The notes under the pieces are model-generated. The model did not search any database. It worked only from the letters and a program-made list of their open reading frames with translations, and was not told where the DNA came from. Positions 24,349 to 34,718 of a DNA stretch of 64,000 nucleotides are shown here, piece by piece. The DNA is taken from assembly GCF_016863315.1 (NCBI RefSeq), contig NZ_BOOQ01000051.1, positions 1 to 64,000 of the forward strand, in the 5' to 3' direction. How positions within the stretch are numbered: position 1 is the first letter of the stretch; each line of letters starts with the position of its first letter. A program made the translations under genes and the position numbers. This stretch comes from Planotetraspora silvatica. Its GTDB lineage: Bacteria > Actinomycetota > Actinomycetes > Streptosporangiales > Streptosporangiaceae.

Positions 24349-27300
24349 ATGCACGCGCGCCTTCGACGGGCGATCACGGCCGCCGCCGCGTTCGCCCTGC
24401 TCGCTCTCGGCCTCCCGGCCGTGCCCGCCTCGGCGGCACCCGCCTTCCCTCCGGACGACTACTGCCTCGGCCAGTGTGCCGACGTGCTGCCGCCCGGCCA
24501 GAACGGCAACGCCACCCTCATCGAGATCCTCGGCAACCAGGGCTTCGGCACCTTCCCCACCCACAGCACCGACCAGCTGAGCAAGTACGCCGGTCTGATC
24601 TCCGGCTACACCGGGCTGACCGACGACCAGATCACGAACTTCTTCAACGACAGCGGGTTCGGCGTGCCCGCCGGCCAGGTGGAGAGCACGATCAGCCCCC
24701 GGTCCGACGTGACGATCGTCCGTGACAAGGCGACGGGCGTCCCGCACATCACCGGCACGACCCGTTCGGGCACGATGTTCGGCGCCGGATACGCCGGAGC
24801 GCAGGACCGCCTCTGGCTGATGGACCTGATGCGCCACGTCGGCCGGGGCGAACTGACCCCCTTCGCCGGAGGTGCGATGGGCAACAGGGAGCTGGAGCAG
24901 AGCGTCTGGCGCAACTCCCCCTACACCGAGGCCGACCTCCAGGCGCAGATCGACCGGCTCAGGAACTCCGGGCCGCGCGGCGCGCAGCTCTACTCCGACG
25001 TCCAGAGCTACATCGCCGGGATCAACTCCTACATCGACTACTGCATGGCCAACCGGAACTGCCCGGGTGAGTACGTCGTCACCGGCCACATGGACGCGAT
25101 CACCAACGCTGGCGGGCCCGTCGACTTCCAGATGACCGACCTGGTCGCGATCGCGGGTGTGATCGGCGGCCTCTTCGGCGGTGGCGGCGGAGCCGAGATG
25201 CAGTCGGCCCTGGTCAGGGTCGCGGCCCGGGCCAAGTACGGCACGGCCGTCGGCGACCAGGTGTGGCAGGCCTTCCGCGAGCAGAACGACCCGGAGACCG
25301 TTCTGACCCTGCATGACGGGCAGAGCTTCCCCTCGGGGAACGCCCCGGCCGGAGCGACCGGAGTCGTGCTGCCCGACGCCACGACGACCCCCGTGGACAT
25401 CACCGAGAACGAGCAGGGCACGGCCACCTCCTCCACCACCGCGGCGACCAGCGCCCTCACCGGCCTGACCGTCGACAACAGCAAGCCGAGCATGTCGAAC
25501 GCCATCGTCGTCTCGGCGGACAAGTCCGCGACCGGCCACCCGATCGCCGTGTTCGGCCCGCAGACCGGCTACTTCGCACCGCAACTGCTCATGCTGGAGG
25601 AACTGTCCGGCCCGGGCATCCGGGCACGCGGCGCCGCCTTCTCGGGGCTGAGCCTGTACGTCCTGCTCGGCCGCGGAACCGACTACGCCTGGAGTGCCAC
25701 CTCGAGCCTGCAGGACATCACCGACACGTATTCGATCACGCTCTGCGACCCGAACGGCGGGGCGCCCACGACGTCGTCGAACTACTACCTCTACCAGGGC
25801 ACCTGCACGGCCATGGAGACGTTGAAGAAGACCAACTCCTGGAAGCCGACCACGGCCGACTCCACCGCGGCCGGGTCCTACGACCTTGTGATCAAACGGA
25901 CCAAGTACGGCCTGGTGAGCTGGCGCGGCACAGTGGGCGGTGTCCCCACGGCCTTCACTACGCTGCGCTCGACCTACCAGCACGAGGCCGACTCGGCGAT
26001 CGGCTTCCAGATGTTCAACGACCCCGCCGAGATGGGCTCGGCGGCCGCATTCCAGAACTCCGCCTCCACGATCGGCTTCGCGTTCAACTGGTTCTACGTG
26101 AATTCGGCCGACACCGCGTACTTCATGTCCGGAAGCGACCCGGTGAGGTCGGCCGTGTCCGACCCCAACCTGCCGATGACGGCCGACGCCGCGCATGAGT
26201 GGGCCGGATACGATCCTTCGACGAACACCGCCGACTACGCGGCTCCGAGCACTCATCCTCAGGCGGTCAACCAGGACTACTTCGTCAGCTGGAACAACAA
26301 GCAGGCCAAGGACTACGGCTCGGCGGACGGCAACTTCAGCTTCGGGCCCGTCCACCGCGCGGACCTGCTCGACGCTCCGGTCAAGGCCGCCCTCGCCTCG
26401 GGAACCCTCGACCGCAGCGGCACCGTGAAGATCATGGCGTCCGCCGCGACGACCGACCTGCGCGGCACGAAGGTTCTGCCCAACCTGCTCCGGGTGCTCA
26501 AAAGCTCGGCCGTGACCGACCCGGCCCTCGCGTCGGCGGTGTCGAAGCTGTCGTCGTGGGCGTCGTCCGGGGCCAAGCGGGTCGAGACCTCCCCCGGCAG
26601 CAAGACGTACGCGAACGCCGACGCCATCCGCATCTTCGACGCGTGGTGGCCGAAGCTCGTTCGGGCCCAGTTCAAGCCGGGCCTGGGCGACGGGCTGTAC
26701 CAGTCCCTGGTCAACGCGCTGCAGATCAACGAGTCGCCCTCCGGGCAGCAGCAGGGCGACCTGTCCTCCTTCCCGACCTCCGCGAACGAGGCGCAGACCC
26801 ACAAGGGCTCCTCGTTCCAGTACGGCTGGTGGGGCTACGTCGACAAGGACGTCCGCAATGTGCTCGGTGACCAGGTGGCCTCTCCCCTGCCGGCCAAGTT
26901 CTGCGGTGACACCGTGGCGGCCTGCCGTACGGTCCTGCTGAACAGCCTGTCTTCGGCACTGGCCGAGCCGGCGGCCACCACCTACCCGGGCGACGCGTCG
27001 TGCGCCGCGGGCAACCAGTGGTGTGCCGACGCCATCCAGCAGTCGCCGCTGGGCGGGGTCAAGCACCCGCTGATCTCGTGGCAGAACCGGCCGACCTACC
27101 AGCAGGTGGTCTCGTTCCCCGCCCACCGTGGGGACTCGATCGGCAACCTGGCGGCGGGCGCGACGGCGAGCGCGAACGGCACCCAGAGCCCGAACACCCC
27201 GGCGAAGGCCATCGACGGCGACCCCGCCAGCCGCTGGGCGAGCGACTGGACCGACAACCAGTACATCCAGGTGGATCTCGGCTCGGCCAAGAGCGTGGGA

Positions 27301-27525
27301 CGGGCGATCCTCCGCTGGGAGACGGCCTACGGGTCGTCGTACCGAATCGACACGTCGACCGACGGCGTCACCTGGACCCCGGCGTACTCGACGAGCAGCG
27401 GGAACGGCGGGATCGACAACGTGTCCTTCACCCCGGTCAACGCCCGATACGTCCGAATGCAAGGCGTCAAACGAGGCACTACCTACGGCTACTCCCTCTA
27501 CGAACTAGAGCTCTACAGCAAGTAA
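24349..27525 (+). CDS. Secreted penicillin acylase family protein with F5/8 type C domain
   Basis: A 1058-residue secreted Ntn hydrolase. The signal peptide is about residues 1-31 (RRAITAAAAFALLALGLPAV, cut near ASAAP). The acylase alpha part includes VTIVRDKATGVPHITGTT and GYAGAQDRLWLMDLMR. The beta chain should begin at Ser383 (MSNAIVVSADKSATG), the predicted autocatalytic nucleophile. The C-terminal 130 residues (about 930-1058) form a discoidin / carbohydrate-binding module (NLAAGATASANG, IDGDPASRWASDW, YIQVDLG). Acylases of this family hydrolyse amides such as acyl-homoserine lactones, penicillins or lipopeptide acyl chains; the substrate is unknown. A 53-bp array starts 21 bp past the stop. 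Confidence 0.9.
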   Translation: MHARLRRAITAAAAFALLALGLPAVPASAAPAFPPDDYCLGQCADVLPPGQNGNATLIEILGNQGFGTFPTHSTDQLSKYAGLISGYTGLTDDQITNFFNDSGFGVPAGQVESTISPRSDVTIVRDKATGVPHITGTTRSGTMFGAGYAGAQDRLWLMDLMRHVGRGELTPFAGGAMGNRELEQSVWRNSPYTEADLQAQIDRLRNSGPRGAQLYSDVQSYIAGINSYIDYCMANRNCPGEYVVTGHMDAITNAGGPVDFQMTDLVAIAGVIGGLFGGGGGAEMQSALVRVAARAKYGTAVGDQVWQAFREQNDPETVLTLHDGQSFPSGNAPAGATGVVLPDATTTPVDITENEQGTATSSTTAATSALTGLTVDNSKPSMSNAIVVSADKSATGHPIAVFGPQTGYFAPQLLMLEELSGPGIRARGAAFSGLSLYVLLGRGTDYAWSATSSLQDITDTYSITLCDPNGGAPTTSSNYYLYQGTCTAMETLKKTNSWKPTTADSTAAGSYDLVIKRTKYGLVSWRGTVGGVPTAFTTLRSTYQHEADSAIGFQMFNDPAEMGSAAAFQNSASTIGFAFNWFYVNSADTAYFMSGSDPVRSAVSDPNLPMTADAAHEWAGYDPSTNTADYAAPSTHPQAVNQDYFVSWNNKQAKDYGSADGNFSFGPVHRADLLDAPVKAALASGTLDRSGTVKIMASAATTDLRGTKVLPNLLRVLKSSAVTDPALASAVSKLSSWASSGAKRVETSPGSKTYANADAIRIFDAWWPKLVRAQFKPGLGDGLYQSLVNALQINESPSGQQQGDLSSFPTSANEAQTHKGSSFQYGWWGYVDKDVRNVLGDQVASPLPAKFCGDTVAACRTVLLNSLSSALAEPAATTYPGDASCAAGNQWCADAIQQSPLGGVKHPLISWQNRPTYQQVVSFPAHRGDSIGNLAAGATASANGTQSPNTPAKAIDGDPASRWASDWTDNQYIQVDLGSAKSVGRAILRWETAYGSSYRIDTSTDGVTWTPAYSTSSGNGGIDNVSFTPVNARYVRMQGVKRGTTYGYSLYELELYSK

Positions 27526-27545
27526 CCCCGCCCCCCGAACCTCCG

Positions 27546-27952
27546 CGTGATCATGCGCAGGTTCGGAAATCGCCCGCCCGACCAGCCCACCCATTGAGCG
27601 TGATCATGCACAGGTTCGGAAACAGCCGCCCTGAGCAGCCAGTTTCTCAACCGTGATCATGCACACTTTCGGAGAAACCCGCCGCGACCTGGCACTACAC
27701 GTGTGGTGATCATGCAATCGAACGGATTCGCATGATCACCACACGCATAAGGCCTGGACATCGCACCAATCGCCGAATCCGTGCATGATCACGAAACCCA
27801 TCGGGCCTGACCAGTACGCACACGAGCGAATCTGTGCATGATCACGCGCGGCATCGCCCCTGGCAGGCGCCCCTTCCCCCGAACCCGTGCATGATCACGC
27901 ACAAGGTCGGGGCCGGTCAGCATGCCTGCCACCGAACTTGTGCATGATCACG
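27546..27952. repeat. Palindromic 53-bp repeat array A
   Basis: Motif CGTGATCATGCAC (or a near copy) starts on the plus strand at 27546, 27599, 27652 and 27705, and on the minus strand at 27740, 27793, 27846, 27899 and 27952, always 53 bp apart. The two orientations meet in a central imperfect hairpin: GTGTGGTGATCATGC and GCATGATCACCACAC around about 17 nt. TTCG follows the motif at +17 in nearly all units. The array lies between convergent genes, 21 bp past the acylase stop and 59 bp from the pheT stop. Total length is 407 bp. Confidence 0.92.
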
Positions 27953-27996
27953 CCCCAAGGGTCGCAGCCCAAGGAGTCACACCCCAAGGGGTCACG
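27953..27996. repeat. 14-15 bp tandem repeats next to array A
   Basis: Three imperfect copies of CCCCAAGGGGTCACA-type sequence follow the last 53-bp unit directly: at about 27953, 27967 and 27982. They occupy the space up to the pheT 3' end and, read on the minus strand, lie just after the pheT stop. Confidence 0.7.
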
Positions 27997-28010
27997 CCCC
28001 ACAGAAGCGG

Positions 28011-30580
28011 TCAGGCTCCGCGGAGTTGGGCTCCGGTCCGCTCGGCGGCGAGGGCCACGGCGGCGTCACGAGCCGCCGTCGTCTCCTCGACCGTGAGCGT
28101 ACGGTCGCCGGCCCGGAACCGCAGGCTGTAGGCCAGCGACTTGTTGCCCTCGCCCACCTGCTCCCCCGTGTAGACGTCGAACAGCCTGATCGCCTCGAGC
28201 AGATCCCCGGCCCCCTCACGCAGCGCGGCCTCCACCTTCGCGACCGGCGTGTCCGCCGGCACGATCAGCGCGACGTCCTGCGTGGCCACCGGGTAGGCGG
28301 ACACGACGGGCGTCTGCACCGGGCCGGACAACGGGAGCGCGGACAACTCCAGCTCCATCGCCGCCGTACGCGGAGGCAGGCCATACGCCTCGGCGACGCG
28401 CGGGTGCAGCTCACCCGCGTGACCGACCGTCACCGGCTCGCCGGTGACGGGGTCTGCCACGGTCAGGAGCGCGCAACGCCCGGGATGCCACGGTTCGTGC
28501 TGGTCCGCCGAGATGCCGAGCTCGACTCCGGCCGCACGGGCCAGCGTGCGCGCGGCCTCAACGGCGTCCGCCCAGGACGCCTGGCGCCCCGCACCCCACC
28601 AGCCCGACCGCTCGAACTCCCCGGCGAGCACGACGGCGGCCCGGAGCGGCTGCCGCGGCAGCGCCTTCTCGATCTCCGCGAGCTCCTCGGGAGCCGGCCT
28701 GCGATCGACCGCGAGCACCGGCGCCGACGCCGGAGCGTCCGCTTCCGGCCGGTAGACCAGCCCGATCTCGAACAGCGCGACGTCGCCGAACCCGCGTCCC
28801 GCGTTCCGGACGAGCGTCTTCAGCAGGCCGGGCAGCAACGTGGTCCGCATGAACGGCTCGTCCTCGCTCAGCGGGTTGACCAGCCGGCTCACCCTCCTGC
28901 GCGCGTCACCCTCGGGCAACTGCAGGCCGTCGAGGTCACGCTCGCCGATGAACGGATACGACAACACCTCGACATATCCCGACGCGGCCAGTGCCCGCCC
29001 GGCCCGCCGGCGCAGCCGCTGCGCCTCCGTCAGCCCGGCCCCCGCGGGAGCGGCGGGCAGAACCGACGGCAGGTGCTCGTATCCCTCGAGCCTGATGACC
29101 TCTTCCGCCAGGTCGTTGGGGTCGGTCATGTCCGGACGCCACGTCGGCGGCGTCACCGTGATCAGGTCGTCTCCCTGTACGGCGAGCTTGTCGGCCAGGT
29201 CGCCGCTGGACACCACACCGGTGGCGGCGACGCCCTGCCCGCCGCGCACGCCCGCGACGGCGCCGTCGGCCACCGTGCAGCCGACCTGCTCGAGCCGCCG
29301 GATCACGGTCTCCCGTGTGTACGGCAGGCCGGCGACACGACCGGGGTGACCCGCCGGGATGGTGATCGTGAGGGGCGCCGCCTCGACCTGGGCGTGGGTG
29401 ACGCCCGGCTCAGCCGTGGCACCGCCCAGCTCGACGAGGAGCTGCACGGCACGCCACGACGCGATCAGTGGAAGCTCCCTGTCGACGCCGCGCTCGAACC
29501 GCTTGGACGCCTCACTGACCAGGTTGTGCCTGCGGGACTCCCGCGCGATCCCGGTGGCCGAGAAGTGCGCGGCCTCGATCACGATGTCGCTCGACGTGCC
29601 GGAGATCTCGGTGTGCAGGCCGCCCATCGTGCCCGCCATCGAGATCGGGCCCGAGTCGTCGGTGATCAGGATGTCGTCCTCGTGGAGCTTGCGGACGACG
29701 TGGTCGAGCGTCTCCAGCGTCTCGCCCGCCAGCGCCCGCCGCACCACGATGCCTCCGGACAGCCGGGAGCGGTCGAAGGCGTGGAGCGGCTGCCCGAGCT
29801 CGAGCATGATGTAGTTCGTCACGTCGACGGCCAGTGAGACCGGCCGCATCCCCGCGCGCATCAGCCGCAGCCGCATCCAGAGCGGGCTCTCGGCCGCCGG
29901 ATCGAACCCGGAGACCGAGCGCAGCACGAAGCGGTCGCAGGCCGTGGGGTCGGCGATCGACGCCGGCCACGACTCGCCCGGCACGGCGGGCGGCTCGACG
30001 ACGCCCGGGTCGTGGAACGGCACGCCGAACGCGGTGGCCGCCTCACGGGCGACGCCGCGGATCGACAGCGCGTATCCCCGGTCGGGGGTGATCTCCAGCT
30101 CGAGCACGTCGTCGCGCAGGCCCAGCAGTTCGACGACGTCCGCGCCGATGGGCGTGTCCGGCGGCAGCAGGAGGATGCCCGGGGACGACTCGGCGATGCC
30201 GAGTTCGGCCTCCGAGCAGATCATCCCGTCGGACAGCCTGCCGTACGTCTTGCGGGAAGCGATCTCGAAACCGCCCGGGAGGACGGCGCCCGGCAACGCG
30301 ACCGGGACCACGGCGCCCTCGGCGAAGTTGACGGCGCCGCAGACGATCTCACGCGGCGCGGCCTCCCCCACCTCCACCCGGCAGTGCCGGATCGGCTTCT
30401 TGAAGCCGTCCAGTTCCTCGATCGCGAGGACGCGTCCGACGACCACGTTCTTGATCTCGTGGCCGTGCGCGGTGATCGACTCGAGCTTCAGACCGGCGGC
30501 GGTGAGCTTGTCGGCCACCTCGTGGGCCGTGACGGCGGGGAGATCGACATACTCCCGCAGCCATGAAAGCGGGACCTTCA

Positions 30581-30581
<1 letters not shown>
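28011..30581 (-). CDS. pheT: Phenylalanine--tRNA ligase beta subunit
   Basis: An 856-residue subunit that pairs with PheS as an alpha2-beta2 enzyme and carries tRNA-binding and editing functions. The N-terminus [14 protein letters not shown] is standard, followed by an EMAP-like tRNA-binding region ([14 protein letters not shown]), the B3/B4 editing domain ([23 protein letters not shown]), B5 with [10 protein letters not shown] just before, and a C-terminal ferredoxin-fold anticodon-binding domain ([18 protein letters not shown]). Length is normal. The ATG at 30581 overlaps the pheS stop as TGATG, so the subunits are translationally coupled. Confidence 0.97.
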
Positions 30582-31735
<1,154 letters not shown>

Positions 31736-31797
31736 TTAGTGGGATCAGCCCACCGGGCCGTCATCCGCGCTGCGCGAGCCGCGCGGAACGGCGCAGC

Positions 31798-32892
31798 TCA
31801 GGCGAAGTCAGGAGCCCCGGTGGGCAAGATAAATCGGAACTCCGCACCGCCACCGGGGGCGCGCTGCACGCTGATCGTGCCGCCGTGCGCCTCGACCAGG
31901 CCCTTGACGATGAACAGGCCGAGCCCTGTGCCGCCCCTGCGGCGCCCGTTGCCCCGCCAGAACTGGCGGAAGACACGCCCGACCAGCTCGGGCGCGACGC
32001 CCTCACCCTGGTCACGGACGGACACGGCTACTCCCCACTCGACTGGCTCGACCACTACGGACACCGTACCGCGTCCGTGTCGTACGCCGTTCTCCACCAG
32101 GTTCGCCAGGATCTGGTCGATCTTGTCCTGGTCGAGCCACGTCTCAGGCAGTTCGCCGCCGACCTCAAGGCGGAACCGGTCCTCCGGCTCTCCGGCGGCC
32201 ACCCGGCCCGCGATGATCCTCCGGGCCCGGGCGGGAACGTCGACGACCTGCCGGCGCACCTGCAGCCGGCCCGACTCGATCCGGGACACGTCGAGAAGCT
32301 CGGTGATCAGCCGGGTGACACGGTCGGCGTCGGCGTTGACCGTCTCCAGCATGACCAGTTTCTGGGCGTCGGTGAATCGCTCCCACTTGGCGAGGAGCGT
32401 CGCGGTGAATCCCTTCACGCTGGTCAGGGGGGACCTGAGCTCATGGGCGACGGTGGAGACGAGGTCGGCCCTGCTCCGCTCGACCCGGGCGCGGGCCGAT
32501 GCGTCCCTGATCGTGATCACTACTCGGACGACGGGGCCGCCCCGCTCGGGCGTACGGACGAACCGGGCGGCCACGAGTAACTCCTGGCGGCCGGGGAGGC
32601 TGAGCGGGCGTTCCGGCGCGCGACTGCGGGTCCGCAGGCCGCCGCGCGGGTCGAGCCACTTCCACCAGTCACGGCCTTCGAGATCGCGGAAGGGCAGGAC
32701 GTCGGTGATGTGCCTGCCGACCGCGGTCTGCCGGCCGACGCCGGTCAGCCGCTCGGCGGCCCGGTTGACGACGAGGATCCGGCCCTCGTGGTCGGCCGCG
32801 ACGAGCCCGTCGGGAAGCTCGTCGACGCAGATGTACGCACTCCCATCGGAGACCCCGTGAAGGGAACCGCTGGGGGTGTCGCCACGTCGCAC
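31798..32892 (-). CDS. PAS-containing sensor histidine kinase
   Basis: A 364-residue cytoplasmic histidine kinase. A PAS domain (about residues 15-135, DELPDGLVAADHEGRILVVN) precedes HisKA with the phospho-acceptor His150 in VAHELRSPLTS. The ATPase domain has the N box ILANLVENGVRH, the G1 box VRDQGEGV, and the G2 box RGGTGLGLFIVKGL. No transmembrane segment is seen, so the signal is probably intracellular. No response regulator is encoded nearby. GTG at 32892 follows GGAGGCGG. Its place between pheS and a TrmH-family gene is common in actinomycetes as I recall. Confidence 0.93.
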   Translation of the reverse strand: MRRGDTPSGSLHGVSDGSAYICVDELPDGLVAADHEGRILVVNRAAERLTGVGRQTAVGRHITDVLPFRDLEGRDWWKWLDPRGGLRTRSRAPERPLSLPGRQELLVAARFVRTPERGGPVVRVVITIRDASARARVERSRADLVSTVAHELRSPLTSVKGFTATLLAKWERFTDAQKLVMLETVNADADRVTRLITELLDVSRIESGRLQVRRQVVDVPARARRIIAGRVAAGEPEDRFRLEVGGELPETWLDQDKIDQILANLVENGVRHGRGTVSVVVEPVEWGVAVSVRDQGEGVAPELVGRVFRQFWRGNGRRRGGTGLGLFIVKGLVEAHGGTISVQRAPGGGAEFRFILPTGAPDFA

Positions 32893-33000
32893 GAGACCGC
32901 CTCCTCAGCCCTCGGGAGCCCCGCGGAACGGAACCACGCCGCCTGACTCAGCGCGACTCCACCGCCGACAATAGCGGGTTTCCGGGGGCCGACAGCAGCC

Positions 33001-33834
33001 TCAGCGGGGCGAGGTGGTGGGATCTTCCACAGAATGTAAATTCTGCCGTTGCACGCGTGCGGAAGAGTACAAGCACACGGCTGCGGCGGTGGCGAGGTTG
33101 AGGCTTTCCGCCCGTCCGTAGATCGGCACCCGGACGACCTCGTCGGCCAGTGCGAGAAGCTCGGGCGGCAGTCCCCACGCCTCGTTGCCGAACAGCCAGG
33201 CGGTGGGGCGGGCCAGGTCGACCTCGTCGAGGGTCCGCGTGCCGGCCCCGTCCGCGGCGAGGACCCGCAGCCCCGCGTCCTTCGCCTGCCGTACGGCTTC
33301 CGCGACGGGCGCCCCGGTCGCCACCGGAAGGTGGAAGAGGCTGCCCGCGCTCGCCCGGACGCACTTGCCGTTGTAGGGGTCGACCGACGCGTCGGTGAAC
33401 ACGACCGCGTCGGCGCCCGCCGCGTCGGCGGTACGGAGGACCGTGCCGGCGTTTCCCGGGTCGCGCACATGGGCCAGCAGGGCCACCAGCCGGGCTCCGG
33501 CCGGTACGGCTTCGCCGAGAGGGACGTGGACGAACCGGCAGACGGCCAGGATGCCCTGCGGCGTGATGGTCTGGGTCAGATCGGCCATCACCTCACCACT
33601 GGCGCGGTGGACCGGCACGCCCGCGGCCGTGGCCGCGGCGATGATGTCGGGGTGGCGCGCCTCGGCGTCGGCCGTGGCGAACAACTCGACGGTGACGTCC
33701 TCGATCGTGAGGGCTTCGCGGACCGCTTGAGGCCCTTCTGCCAGGAATGCCCTGTCCCGGTCGCGGAAGGCCCGCTTGGTCAGCCGCCGCGCGGCCTTGA
33801 CCCGCGGCGACCTGATGTTGGTGAGCTCCGCCAT
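33001..33834 (-). CDS. SpoU/TrmH-family RNA 2'-O-methyltransferase
   Basis: A 277-residue SPOUT methyltransferase acting on rRNA or tRNA ribose with S-adenosylmethionine. A substrate-binding domain at the N-terminus (SPRVKAARRLTKRAFRDRDR, FLAEGPQAVREAL) precedes the knotted domain with motif 1 VRDPGNAGTVLRTADAAG, motif 2 LFGNEAWGLPPE and motif 3 VRVPIYGRAESLNLATAAAV. Genes of this type lie next to rplT in many actinobacteria, and the 23S rRNA is a plausible target, but the exact site cannot be assigned. The start ATG is at 33834, and the rplT terminator lies between the genes. Confidence 0.92.
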   Translation of the reverse strand: MAELTNIRSPRVKAARRLTKRAFRDRDRAFLAEGPQAVREALTIEDVTVELFATADAEARHPDIIAAATAAGVPVHRASGEVMADLTQTITPQGILAVCRFVHVPLGEAVPAGARLVALLAHVRDPGNAGTVLRTADAAGADAVVFTDASVDPYNGKCVRASAGSLFHLPVATGAPVAEAVRQAKDAGLRVLAADGAGTRTLDEVDLARPTAWLFGNEAWGLPPELLALADEVVRVPIYGRAESLNLATAAAVCLYSSARVQRQNLHSVEDPTTSPR

Positions 33835-33859
33835 GCCTGACTCGATCCCCCTCGACGTG

Positions 33860-33894
33860 AGTGAGGGCCCGCCGGATCACGGCGGGCCCTCACT
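33860..33894 (-). terminator. Terminator of the infC-rpmI-rplT operon
   Basis: A perfect 14-bp stem, AGTGAGGGCCCGCC (33860-33873) with GGCGGGCCCTCACT (33881-33894), encloses a 7-nt loop 9 bp past the rplT stop. There is no U-tract, which is common for actinobacterial terminators. Confidence 0.8.
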
Positions 33895-33903
33895 TGAGCA
33901 GTA

Positions 33904-34284
33904 CTACGCGACCGGCGCGTTCACATCGGCCGGGAGCGCCTTCTTGGCGGACTCGACCAGCGTGGCGAAGGTCGGGGCGTCGTTCACCGCGAGATCGGCG
34001 AGGATCTTGCGGTCCACCTCGATGCCCGCGAGCCGCAGGCCCTGGATGAACCGGTTGTAGGTCATGCCGTTCGCCCGGACCGCGGCGTTGATGCGCTGGA
34101 TCCACAGGCGGCGGAAGTTGCCCTTCCTGTCCTTGCGGTCCCGGTACGCATAGGTCATGGAGTGGAGCATCTGCTCCTTGGCCTTGCGGTACAGCCGCGA
34201 CCGCTGACCCCGGTAACCGCTCGCCCGCTCGAGGACGACCCTGCGCTTCTTCTTGGCGTTGAGCGCCCGCTTCACGCGTGCCAT
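33904..34284 (-). CDS. rplT: 50S ribosomal protein L20
   Basis: A 126-residue 23S rRNA-binding protein needed early in 50S assembly. The start [15 protein letters not shown] and the conserved stretch [14 protein letters not shown], then [20 protein letters not shown], are typical. It is the last gene of the infC-rpmI-rplT operon, 21 bp after rpmI. In other bacteria L20 represses its own operon by binding the leader; whether that holds here is not shown. Confidence 0.98.
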   Translation of the reverse strand: MARVKRALNAKKKRRVVLERASGYRGQRSRLYRKAKEQMLHSMTYAYRDRKDRKGNFRRLWIQRINAAVRANGMTYNRFIQGLRLAGIEVDRKILADLAVNDAPTFATLVESAKKALPADVNAPVA

Positions 34285-34305
34285 TTGACTATCTCCCCGG
34301 GGTCG

Positions 34306-34500
34306 TTACTTAGCGAGCAGCTTCTTGATCTTCTTCGTGTCGGCGTCGGACATGACGACGACACCCTCGAGACGGCGCGTACGAGTGGACGGCTTGTACT
34401 CGAACAGGTGCTGCCGGTTGGCACGGCGGCGAACGACCTTGCCGGTACCGGTGAGCCGGAACCGCTTCTTCGCACCGCTGTGCGTCTTCATCTTCGGCAT
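34306..34500 (-). CDS. rpmI: 50S ribosomal protein L35
   Basis: A 64-residue basic protein of the large subunit. [20 protein letters not shown] is the canonical N-terminus, followed by [18 protein letters not shown] and a C-terminal KKIKKLLAK. It lies between infC and rplT; the gap to infC is 209 bp and contains tandem repeats. Confidence 0.98.
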   Translation of the reverse strand: MPKMKTHSGAKKRFRLTGTGKVVRRRANRQHLFEYKPSTRTRRLEGVVVMSDADTKKIKKLLAK

Positions 34501-34628
34501 GTCAGCCGTCTCTCCCTCGTTGTCCGTACCGCCGGCCCAGGGCTGGTGCCCCGGCCGACGGCATGCTCACTCCTCGAGACCGTCTCGGTCTCGGCTTCTC
34601 CGCGCTCCGTCTGATGGTTCAGAAGGGG

Positions 34629-34718
34629 CGCGTCACTCCGCTTGCGTGAGATCGCTCCACCCGCGTGAGGCGCGTCCCGCCCGCATGAGATCGCTCCGCT
34701 CGCGCGGGGTCACTCCAC
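34629..34718. repeat. Degenerate 19-21 bp tandem repeats at the infC 3' end
   Basis: About four imperfect copies of a unit such as GCGTGAGATCGCTCC, alternating with variants CGCGTCACTCCGC and GGCGCGTCCCGC, run from the infC stop into the spacer before rpmI. They end in the last codons of infC (stop 34710-34712). Their role is unknown; they may separate infC and rpmI expression. Confidence 0.6.

Noticed and set aside
24316-27462. 1048-codon open frame on the minus strand opposite the acylase gene
   Set aside because: It is an antisense shadow caused by high GC third positions; the plus-strand protein has signal peptide, Ntn motif and discoidin domain.
27546-27952. CRISPR array (repeats about 20 bp with about 33-bp spacers)
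   Set aside because: Repeats are imperfect, occur in both orientations around a centre, the intervening sequences are themselves related, and no cas gene is in the window. In array C the intervening sequences match between arms, which spacers would not.
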